Source: Kordiimonas sp. SCSIO 12610 (GTDB lineage: Bacteria; Pseudomonadota; Alphaproteobacteria; Sphingomonadales; Kordiimonadaceae). From it: DNA of 64,000 nucleotides. The DNA lies in the NCBI RefSeq assembly GCF_024398015.1, contig NZ_CP073747.1, positions 1,002,501-1,066,500 on the forward strand. Reading direction: 5' to 3'. The notes beneath the pieces were generated by a model that worked only from the letters and a program-made list of their open reading frames with translations, had not been told where the DNA came from and did no database searches. The position numbers and the translations under genes are program-made. Below, piece after piece: positions 42,325 to 49,872 of the stretch (the stretch's first letter is position 1; each line of letters starts with the position of its first letter).

Positions 42325-42692
42325 GATAGGGACCGGACTTCATTGTAAATTATGGAATGTTTGTTCCCGCTGAAGCTTGTGCGGGCATGGACATCTATTG
42401 CCTGTTTGCTGCGATCTGGAGCTTAAAACGGTTGGTGATCTTGCCGGGGCTGATCAGTCTGAAACCTGAAAATACACTCACAATATATCAATAGATATAA
42501 ACGAAAGATTATTTCAAATAGATTAAAATACGACTTTCAAGTTGATTATTGCCTTAAATACTCCCTATGTTTGTTTTTGTGTCACAAAAGTTAAACAAAA
42601 TACAAAAAACTAAACTTTGGTTGTGTGGCGCGCGCTGGTTGTCATTCACATGATGGTCGGTTGTTTAAAGTCAAATATTTTAGGGTAGGAAC
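42325..42692. other. 368-base gap with promoter region of the M36 peptidase
   Basis: No gene seen. It holds a loose CCCGC...GCGGG stem (42366-42385) and then AT-rich sequence with a 15-base palindrome (42575-42589) 104 bases before the M36 start. Confidence 0.5.
42575..42589. promoter_or_regulatory. Palindromic operator candidate TTTTGTGTCACAAAA
   Basis: A perfect 7+1+7 palindrome in an AT-rich stretch 104 bases upstream of the M36 peptidase gene. The TGTG...CACA core is the sort of site bound by CRP/FNR- or MarR-like regulators (inference). Confidence 0.4.
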
Positions 42693-44813
42693 ATGAACAT
42701 GACAAAATCAGGTATAAGAAATTTCCTGGCATGTGCGGGCATATCGTCGTTGGCGTTGGTCGCAACAGGCGCTGTCGCTCAGGATGAGGGAGCATCCGAC
42801 GATACACTGTCGCAACTACGGGCGAATGTAATCAGCAATGCTGGCGAACTGGCCTCGCTTGATAGGGGAAACTCTTCACAAGCCATAAGGTCTTTTCTAA
42901 GAAGCCGCGGCTTTGGTGTGACAACCGCTGGCTCTGCCACCTTGGTGAAAGAACATTTTGATAAGCAAGGCCGTCGTTTTGCTGCCTATGAGCAGCGGAT
43001 CAATGGATTGCGGGTTCATGGTGCCTATGCCCGATTGGCGTTTGATCGGAATAATGCCCCCATTCATGCGATGGAACGTTTCGCAACGATTTCAGCAAAT
43101 GTGAGCGCTGCGGGCATCAGTGAAGAAACCGCTTTGAACGCTGCAATCACAGAGCATTTTAACGGGCAGGTTAATAGCCCAGGCCGTTCCGGTAGCAGCG
43201 CTGGTAATTCAAATGCAAAAGTATTTTTCGAGAAAGGCACGTTCTTTTATACGGAACCATCTGTTGAGCGGGTGATCATCGCGCGCGGTGCTAAAGGCCA
43301 GGGCGGCCTCGCGGAAGGTTTCCTTGTGGAGACCTGGAGCCAAAGCGACAATATGCTTTATGAAACCGTGGTTGATGGACGAGGCCGGGTGATTTCGTCG
43401 GAACTAAGAACCGCAACGCAGGATACCTATAGTATTTTCCCTGATCATCCCGGCAATAGTTCCCAAACTGTAGTAAGCGGCCCCGGTGCAGGTAACGCCC
43501 AATCACCGTCCGGTTGGCTGGCCGGCAATCAAAGCACCCAGCTTATTCAGGGTAATAACGTGCGGGCGTATCTGGATGTTGATGCCAATAATGCACCTGA
43601 TGGTGGGGGTGTACCCGTTGGGAATAGCTCCTTTACAACGTCCGCTAACCTTGCGCAGGACCCAACAACGACCGATAATCGCAATGTCGCGGTTCAGAAC
43701 CTGTTCTACTATAATAATGTCATTCATGACCGTCTTTATATCCATGGCTTTACCGAAGCAGCGGGTAACTTTCAGGAGAATAACTTCGGAAATGGCGGTG
43801 CAGGCTCCGACAGCGTCAATGCCGAAGCACAAGACGGTGGTGGCTTCAATAATGCCAATTTTGCAACGCCGTCCGATGGCTCTAATCCGAGAATGCAAAT
43901 GTTTTTGTGGGATTTGACATCGCCGTTCCGTGATGGTGATCTGGACTCCGATATCATCTGGCATGAATACGGGCATGGCCTGACCTGGCGGATGATTGGT
44001 TCCATGTCGGGTGATATTTCCGGCGCAATCGGCGAGGGTATGGCCGATACGCTTGCGATTATCATCAATAACGATGATGCGGTCGGTGAATATTCTGCGA
44101 ACCGTTCTGCGGGAATTCGGTCCTCCCGTTATGGAAGCCATCAGGATACTATTGGTGACTTTGACAGTAATCGCGGCGTCCACCGAAATGGTGAAATTTA
44201 CGGCGCTACCATGTGGGATTTACGGACACTTTATCTCTCTAACGGCTTTACGGATAATGATCTGCTGGATGATCTGGTTGGTGGGATGAATTTTACTCCG
44301 TCAGGTCCGGATTATTTTGATATGCGAAATGGTATTCTTGCGCAGGCACCAGCCGATCGTACATGCCTGGTCTGGGAGGCTTTCGCGGGGCGCGGAATGG
44401 GTGATGGTGGCTCTATGGGAGGGCGTAGACGCATTTCCGTGACACAGTCTTTCAGCCTTCCTGCAGAGTGTGATGATACGCCGCCTCCGCCGCCACCTGT
44501 CGAAGTTGATGCGGCGCTGGCCAATCTTTCAGGTTCGGCTAGTTCTCAAGGTCGCAATCGTTGGAGTGCTAGTGTAACGGCATCGGTTATCGATAACGCA
44601 ACAGGCAGCGCAGCATCCAATGTGACCGTTTCCGGTACATGGAGCACTGGTGACAGCGGTTCTTGCACAACAGATACGTCAGGTAGCTGTTCAGCAACAT
44701 TATCAGGGCTGCGAACCAATCGGGTTTCCAGTGTTACCTTTACGGTGAATTCGATTGCAGGTGATGCAAATGCAAATGGTGTCGGAACTTCGGTAACCAT
44801 TAATCGGCCTTAG
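42693..44813 (+). CDS. M36 (fungalysin-type) metallopeptidase with Ig-like C-terminus
   Basis: 706 residues. Signal peptide to about residue 29 (ALVATGAVAQ). Residues 45-210 are an FTP/PepSY-type propeptide (ATLVKEHFDKQGRRFAAYEQ). The catalytic domain has NLFYYNNVIHDRLYIHGFTE, the zinc motif WHEYGHGLTWRM and GEGMADTLAII carrying the third ligand Glu. Residues about 605-706 form an Ig-like domain with two Cys. M36 enzymes are secreted zinc endopeptidases that mature by autocleavage. The gene stands alone with its own terminator. Confidence 0.88.
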   Translation: MNMTKSGIRNFLACAGISSLALVATGAVAQDEGASDDTLSQLRANVISNAGELASLDRGNSSQAIRSFLRSRGFGVTTAGSATLVKEHFDKQGRRFAAYEQRINGLRVHGAYARLAFDRNNAPIHAMERFATISANVSAAGISEETALNAAITEHFNGQVNSPGRSGSSAGNSNAKVFFEKGTFFYTEPSVERVIIARGAKGQGGLAEGFLVETWSQSDNMLYETVVDGRGRVISSELRTATQDTYSIFPDHPGNSSQTVVSGPGAGNAQSPSGWLAGNQSTQLIQGNNVRAYLDVDANNAPDGGGVPVGNSSFTTSANLAQDPTTTDNRNVAVQNLFYYNNVIHDRLYIHGFTEAAGNFQENNFGNGGAGSDSVNAEAQDGGGFNNANFATPSDGSNPRMQMFLWDLTSPFRDGDLDSDIIWHEYGHGLTWRMIGSMSGDISGAIGEGMADTLAIIINNDDAVGEYSANRSAGIRSSRYGSHQDTIGDFDSNRGVHRNGEIYGATMWDLRTLYLSNGFTDNDLLDDLVGGMNFTPSGPDYFDMRNGILAQAPADRTCLVWEAFAGRGMGDGGSMGGRRRISVTQSFSLPAECDDTPPPPPPVEVDAALANLSGSASSQGRNRWSASVTASVIDNATGSAASNVTVSGTWSTGDSGSCTTDTSGSCSATLSGLRTNRVSSVTFTVNSIAGDANANGVGTSVTINRP

Positions 44814-44836
44814 ACCTTTATCTCAGGCAAAATGAT

Positions 44837-44866
44837 AAACAGGGCGCAAATTGCGCTCTGTTTTTT
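44837..44866 (+). terminator. Rho-independent terminator
   Basis: ACAGGGCGCA (44839-44848) pairs with TGCGCTCTGT (44852-44861), one G-T pair, and is followed by further T residues. It ends the M36 gene. Confidence 0.85.
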
Positions 44867-44893
44867 CTCTAGCGTTTAGTGCACTCATTTGAG

Positions 44894-45529
44894 CTACAGC
44901 GTCAAATATCCATAGGCGAAATCGGCGATTTGGTCGCAAAATTCCTCGTCGGATAAGTCGAGTTCCCAATCGGGGCTATCGTCCCTAAAAAGGCCGCGCT
45001 CGATATAGATATTGTTTAGGTAATAGGCCAGCATGCCAGCGGCTTTGCCGTGATCTTGTTGCGTTACCTCGTGCGCATAGAGCGTGATAATCGCCTTCAT
45101 GCTTGCGAGCATCGCATCTTCCATGCCCTTGAACTCATGTTCCACCCGTTGTGCGTGCTTGCGCCCATAAATATGGATGGCGCGCATGATATGGGCCTGG
45201 CTGGTTAATTGCCACCAGTTTGAGCGTGCGATCATTTTTAACGCTTCGCGGAGCGGTACACCCTCAAGGTCAAGGCTTGCCTCGGGCGACGCGGCCCATT
45301 CATTCAGGCGCTTTAGGTAAAGTTCCAGAAGAACCGGGATGAACCCTTCCTTTTTATCGAACCGACGATAAATTGATGCGGGCGAAACACCGGCACGGGC
45401 CGCGATTTCATTCACCGAGATATCATCAAAATCCTTCTCATGCAAAAGCGCCTCTAACGCCGTTAAAAGCGCATCACGGGTTTGCTCTGATCGTCGCTGA
45501 TGGGTTTTCCTTGCCCCTTGACTCTTCAC
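44894..45529 (-). CDS. TetR-family transcriptional regulator
   Basis: 211 residues. The N-terminal helix-turn-helix reads ISVNEIAARAGVSPASIYRR followed by FDKKEGF, a standard TetR DNA-binding region (about residues 17-62). The C-terminal part is the ligand/dimer domain, not assignable further. It diverges from the CPBP protease gene, and a 25-base near-perfect palindrome lies 14 bases before its start codon, so it probably represses itself and perhaps the neighbour. Confidence 0.88.
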   Translation of the reverse strand: MKSQGARKTHQRRSEQTRDALLTALEALLHEKDFDDISVNEIAARAGVSPASIYRRFDKKEGFIPVLLELYLKRLNEWAASPEASLDLEGVPLREALKMIARSNWWQLTSQAHIMRAIHIYGRKHAQRVEHEFKGMEDAMLASMKAIITLYAHEVTQQDHGKAAGMLAYYLNNIYIERGLFRDDSPDWELDLSDEEFCDQIADFAYGYLTL

Positions 45530-45542
45530 CTTATAATCCTAT

Positions 45543-45567
45543 ATGTAAAAGTAAATTACATTTACAT
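45543..45567. promoter_or_regulatory. TetR operator candidate (25-bp palindrome)
   Basis: ATGTAAA-A-GTAA-A-TTAC-A-TTTACAT: 11 of 12 pairs match around the central A at 45555. It is in the divergent region, 14 bases from the TetR start and 83 from the CPBP start. Confidence 0.75.
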
Positions 45568-45649
45568 TTTATAATAAAATTCAATAAAGTCAATGAATTA
45601 ATATGACTTTATATGCGTGATTTTGAAAGAAAACAGGAAGGACGGGACG

Positions 45650-46552
45650 ATGATAATAGGGTTGATAACATTAGGGTTTCTTACGGTGGCAGCATCGTTG
45701 TTGGAGGGTGAAACTGCAAATGGAACTGTGCAGCCAAATATGGATATGACCAGTGGGGTTATCAGTGAAGTTACCAGTGACGTTAGCAGTAAAATGGAAA
45801 TTGTCGGTGCGCCCCCTCTTGGTAGTAGCCCGACATCGATTGATCTTACGCTCATGCTGATTATTGGGGTTGGGTTACCTTTTGTCGGATGGGTTCTGCA
45901 TAAAAGGGAAATGGCTCGGAAGGAAAAAGGCGTTAAAACCCCTTTGCTTGCCAGTTATCAGCATTCCCTTTTGTTTTTGTGGGTACCCACAATTCTGCTG
46001 ATCGCTGCGTGGATATATCAGGGGCGCACGTTTGATCAGCTTGGTTTGGGGTTCGCTGGCACTTGGCAGAACTGGTTGGGGTTGGGCATCGTTGTTATTC
46101 TTTCTGCCTTTTACATGGGGCAAGCGTTTCGTGTGAAAACGAATGAACGCGCGGCTGAAAGCGTGCGAAAGGGGTTGGAAGGTGAAGCTGGCATTCAGGA
46201 TATTGCACCGCAATCACACAAAGAATACCGTGTTTTTCAAATACTTTCGCTCAGCGCCGGCTTGACCGAAGAGATTATGTTCAGGGCCTTTCTGGTTTGG
46301 GGGCTGTCGCACTATATGCCGGTTATTCTGGCGGCGGCCCTATCGCTCGCTGCTTTCACATTGGCGCACTTATATCAGCAGACATTCAATGCAATCATTC
46401 GGGTGCTTTTGATGGGGGGCACCTTGACGCTGGTGTATCTTTTAAGCGGATCACTGTGGCCTGCGATTATCCTGCATGCTGGCGTGGATTTGGGTAGCGG
46501 CGCGATACTTTGGTACGCAAGGCAAAATACTGGACCTGATCAATCTGAATAA
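45650..46552 (+). CDS. CPBP-family intramembrane metalloprotease (Abi/CAAX-like)
   Basis: 300 residues from the ATG at 45650, with GGAAGGACGG upstream; a GTG at 45617 is in frame but has no good site. Several TM helices. The catalytic motifs are present: TEEIMFRAFL (EExxxR), FTLAHLYQ (FxxxH) and HAGVD (HxxxD/N). These enzymes cleave within membranes and in some bacteria modify peptides or confer immunity. An N-terminal insert with four 12-nt units (MTSG, VISE, VTSD, VSSK; 45746-45793) lies in the first outer loop. Confidence 0.85.
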   Translation: MIIGLITLGFLTVAASLLEGETANGTVQPNMDMTSGVISEVTSDVSSKMEIVGAPPLGSSPTSIDLTLMLIIGVGLPFVGWVLHKREMARKEKGVKTPLLASYQHSLLFLWVPTILLIAAWIYQGRTFDQLGLGFAGTWQNWLGLGIVVILSAFYMGQAFRVKTNERAAESVRKGLEGEAGIQDIAPQSHKEYRVFQILSLSAGLTEEIMFRAFLVWGLSHYMPVILAAALSLAAFTLAHLYQQTFNAIIRVLLMGGTLTLVYLLSGSLWPAIILHAGVDLGSGAILWYARQNTGPDQSE

Positions 46553-46633
46553 CCTTAGAAACCTGGGCAGAAGTTTCCGGTTGATCGGGTGCGATGCCAC
46601 CCCTATAAATTGCAGCGTATGCAATTGGGGTGT

Positions 46634-47533
46634 ATGATGAGTGTTGATTTAGTCCGCTATTATCAGTTTTTGCTGATGCATTTTGACCGTTTCAGGCATG
46701 AGGGTGTGCAGGGTGATCTGCGAACGCTGATCCCGATCAAGGATATTCGCCGCCGCAAGCGGGTGAAAAGCGTACTTGAAAAAGCTCTTGGTTTCTCAGC
46801 AAACAGCGCTGTCCGTAAAGACAGAATGGGCAGTGCAGACAGCACGGCCAGTGAGGGTGGTGCAGAAAATGCAGGCGGCGCCAATAGTGGCCCCATTCTG
46901 GAATTTGGCGTGTATAACGGGCGTACCATTCGTTACATGGCGAATATGCTGCCGGACACTAAACTTTATGGCTTTGACAGTTTTGAGGGGTTCCCGGATG
47001 ATGGCCGCAGCGACTGGCAGGCGGATTTTTCGGTCGAGCGCATGCCCGATGTGCCGGACAATGTTACCCTGATAAAAGGCTATTTTGACGAAAGCCTGCC
47101 CAAATTTCTGTATGAAACACCAGCGCTTCCATCGCCGCGCCTGTTGCATATTGATTGCGACCTATATTCGTCGACCAAGGTTGTGTTTGACCATGTGGGG
47201 CCTTTGCTGGACGCGGGGAATATCATCGTCTTTGACGAATTGCTGCATTATGGCAGTTTTCACAGTAATGAATTTCTGGCCTTTTTCGAATTTCTGGAGA
47301 AGAGGGGGCTGAGCTTTCGATGGCTCGTGAAGGTTGGCAAGCTAATGCCACTTGAAGACCTGCTCAATCAAAAGGCAAATCATATCTTGCCGTCTATGAT
47401 TGACTTGCGGGTACTTGGCTATCACCAGAATGTTGCAATCGAGCTGACCCAAAGGCCCAAAAGTTATGCGGACGACCTTGCAAAATATCGCTCCAAAGCC
47501 GAGGACCTGGCAAAACTATATCCGCTCGAATAG
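46634..47533 (+). CDS. TylF/macrocin O-methyltransferase-like protein
   Basis: About 300 residues from ATG 46634 (or 46637), with GGGGTGT upstream; a GTG at 46589 is in frame but less likely. The SAM-binding motif is GPILEFGVYNGRTIRYMANM, followed by LYGFDSFEGFPDDGRSDWQ and LLHIDCDLYSSTKVVFDHV, all typical of the TylF family acting on sugars or other small molecules. A low-complexity stretch (ADSTASEGGAENAGGANSG) precedes it. The substrate is unknown; it may act on surface polysaccharide (inference). Confidence 0.75.
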   Translation: MMSVDLVRYYQFLLMHFDRFRHEGVQGDLRTLIPIKDIRRRKRVKSVLEKALGFSANSAVRKDRMGSADSTASEGGAENAGGANSGPILEFGVYNGRTIRYMANMLPDTKLYGFDSFEGFPDDGRSDWQADFSVERMPDVPDNVTLIKGYFDESLPKFLYETPALPSPRLLHIDCDLYSSTKVVFDHVGPLLDAGNIIVFDELLHYGSFHSNEFLAFFEFLEKRGLSFRWLVKVGKLMPLEDLLNQKANHILPSMIDLRVLGYHQNVAIELTQRPKSYADDLAKYRSKAEDLAKLYPLE

Positions 47534-47605
47534 TAGGCGACATAATTGGCTACGCGGTTATGCGGTAAGGGTGTTTACTGGTAGGTATAGAGAAAGCTGA
47601 TAATG

Positions 47606-48226
47606 TTATTTACGGCGTCCGTACTGTGGTTTGGATAACGGTTTTTCCCTGAGTTTGTTTACCTCTGCGAGCGTCGTGTATTTGCGTATTTTTTTGCTTG
47701 GCCGCGGAGCGTTATAGTCGAGTTGAATTTCGCGTGGTTTGTTGTCATCATTGACGTTGATTGACGTATATTTTTCAAGTTCTACGGAAAGCTTTTCAGT
47801 GTCAACTTCCAGATGACTTAGCATAAGCTTATCGAGCTCAATATGCTGATTGCCGATAACTTTAAGATAACGATTTTTGCTAGATGTCAGATACCCTCCA
47901 TCATCCTGATATGCGAATTCTATCTCTTTAATTTGGCTGGCCCATTGATAGTGAGTGTAACTCCAGGCTCCATTGATGGTTAGGCCGAAAGAAGAAACCT
48001 CAAGAGCGTCGGGTGCAAAGAAGAGATGACGAATTTTGCTACCAATATAATACGGAGCTATAATGAGAATGATTGGCGTGAGGACAGTTGCTCGGCCGAG
48101 TTCATGATCAGCATTATTGTATACATTATCGTAGATTAGGGTCAGCCAATAAATCGCTGCTACCAAGAGGCATGTGAAAATCACAATAATGAACCATGCC
48201 ATGCTTTTACTGTAATAAACTTTCAC
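47606..48226 (-). CDS. Hypothetical two-TM membrane protein
   Basis: 206 residues. Two hydrophobic helices (about residues 9-29 and 48-62) are followed by a soluble, charged domain ending with several Lys/Arg (PSKKIRKYTTLAEVNKLREK). No family recognised. It starts two bases after the oxidoreductase stop on the same strand and is probably cotranscribed with it. Confidence 0.6.
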   Translation of the reverse strand: MKVYYSKSMAWFIIVIFTCLLVAAIYWLTLIYDNVYNNADHELGRATVLTPIILIIAPYYIGSKIRHLFFAPDALEVSSFGLTINGAWSYTHYQWASQIKEIEFAYQDDGGYLTSSKNRYLKVIGNQHIELDKLMLSHLEVDTEKLSVELEKYTSINVNDDNKPREIQLDYNAPRPSKKIRKYTTLAEVNKLREKPLSKPQYGRRK

Positions 48227-48228
48227 AC

Positions 48229-49470
48229 TTACCCCCTGATTTTATCCCGCAGTATATAATACCGATATGTGGCCTCTGCGGCCAGTTTGCCGAGTGTGCC
48301 ATAGCTGTTTTTAAGGCCGTAATGATCGGTGAAATCCCGGTATGTCTCGTCACCGTCCGCAACCGCGCCCGCGATCATATCCCCGAACAGGTGCGTAAGC
48401 GCGACCCCGTGCCCACCAAACCCGTGGGTGAACCAAACACCGTCAGCGGGCCTTCCAATCACTGAATTGCCTATAACTGGCATTTTATGGCGGGCATAGC
48501 TCATGATGCCATGCCATGAATAGTCGATTTTTATGCCTTCTAACTGCGGGTACACGCGCATCAGGTCGCTATATAATTTATCCTTAATGTCCGGTGGGTT
48601 CATCGCGGTGGCGGATATGCGCCCACCCCACAGAATGCGTGTATCCGCAAGCGGGCGGTAATAATCAAAATCAAAGCGTGTGTCATAAACGGCGGCGCCT
48701 GTATTGATGGCAGTTTTCAACCTGTCACCAAGGGGTTCGGTTGCCATCACATAGGTCGCAACTGGCGTTTGGGTGCGATCATAAAGGGGGGATAGCCCCT
48801 TCATATATGCGCTGCCGGCCAAAATAACGGTTTTTGCGGTCACATTCCCCTTCGGTGTGTGGATGATATGCTTGCCGTCGCTGATCGGCTCTAACCTAAC
48901 TGCGGGGCTATGCTCATAAATCTGTGCGCCCTTCGCGATGAGCGCATTTGCAAGGCCGCGGATATATTTGACAGGGTGAAAGTGGAAGGCCCCACGCTCG
49001 TGCAGCGCGCCGTAATAATGCGCTGATTTCAATAGCTCCCTGCATTCTCGCGCGTCATATTCACCAAGGTTTACACCGAAGGCCTCCGTCATCAGGGATT
49101 TATAATCATCGAGGATTTCAGGCCTGTCGAACCAGTTTGCAAGCAGAATACCGCTATTGTTTATGTCGCAGTCGATATTGAAATCCCGGATGTTATCCTT
49201 GACCATTTTCACTGCGGTTTCCGAATGCCGATAAAGCGTCTGTGCATGCGAAAAGCCAACCTTTTTAATCAGGGTTTCCTCGTCCAGATTAAAGCCCGAG
49301 AAAACAAAGCCTCCGTTCCGCCCAGAGCAGCCATGGCCGACCTCTTGCGCTTCAATGACCACCACACTCTCTATGCTGCGATCAATAAGCCCCTTGGCAG
49401 CCGACAATCCGGCAAAGCCCGCCCCGATCACACAGACATCAGCCGTTATGGAATTTTCCAGCGTGGGCAA
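48229..49470 (-). CDS. FAD-dependent oxidoreductase, PuuB/gamma-glutamylputrescine oxidase-like
   Basis: 413 residues if it starts at the TTG at 49470. ADVCVIGAGFAGLSAAKGLI is the dinucleotide-binding motif, followed by VIEAQEVGHGCSGRNGGFVF, both typical of DAO-fold enzymes such as PuuB. Near the C-terminus are DYSWHGIMSYARHKMPVIGN and HGFGGHGVALTHLFGD. Family members oxidise amines with oxygen. Upstream in frame to about 49597 is KIETYYRASAPTEAP, matching the PuuB N-terminus (SYYAASA), but no ATG or GTG precedes it, so the true start is unclear. Confidence 0.8.
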   Translation of the reverse strand: MPTLENSITADVCVIGAGFAGLSAAKGLIDRSIESVVVIEAQEVGHGCSGRNGGFVFSGFNLDEETLIKKVGFSHAQTLYRHSETAVKMVKDNIRDFNIDCDINNSGILLANWFDRPEILDDYKSLMTEAFGVNLGEYDARECRELLKSAHYYGALHERGAFHFHPVKYIRGLANALIAKGAQIYEHSPAVRLEPISDGKHIIHTPKGNVTAKTVILAGSAYMKGLSPLYDRTQTPVATYVMATEPLGDRLKTAINTGAAVYDTRFDFDYYRPLADTRILWGGRISATAMNPPDIKDKLYSDLMRVYPQLEGIKIDYSWHGIMSYARHKMPVIGNSVIGRPADGVWFTHGFGGHGVALTHLFGDMIAGAVADGDETYRDFTDHYGLKNSYGTLGKLAAEATYRYYILRDKIRG

Positions 49471-49723
49471 GGGCGCTTCTGTTGGCGCACTTGCGCGGTA
49501 ATAGGTTTCAATTTTGGAGCGATTGGTGATGGTGCGTCTCTCTGGTTTTAGGGTCTGTTTTCTTAATCGGGGAAAGCGACTGCATTTTTGATTAAGATTC
49601 TATAGTAACAGCATATTTCGAATCCCTAGCATAGTTTTCTTGATATTGGCCCGCGAAAATGGGACGAAACCACGGGTATCCCCCTGTAAACCTTTAACGG
49701 GTATTTTTTGGTGGTATTTCACA

Positions 49724-49762
49724 GCCAAATTTGTTAACACTTTATTAATCACGTTTTCGTGA
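49724..49762. promoter_or_regulatory. 39-bp element upstream of M10-RTX gene, copy 1
   Basis: This sequence begins GCCAAATTTGTTAACAC and ends CACGTTTTCGTGA. It is identical to 52623-52661 and lies 111 bases before the start of the 865-aa protease. About 25 further bases to its left (GTATTTTTT, TGG, ATT) also correspond. Probably a shared control site. Confidence 0.7.
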
Positions 49763-49872
49763 GTTTATCGTGATAGAAGATGCGCATGTGTTTTTCGGTA
49801 ATGGGCATCAGCGGGCATGTTGGCGCGCAGTGGTAGGCTATTTTTATGCCGGCACAACGATTGGGGGAAAAT

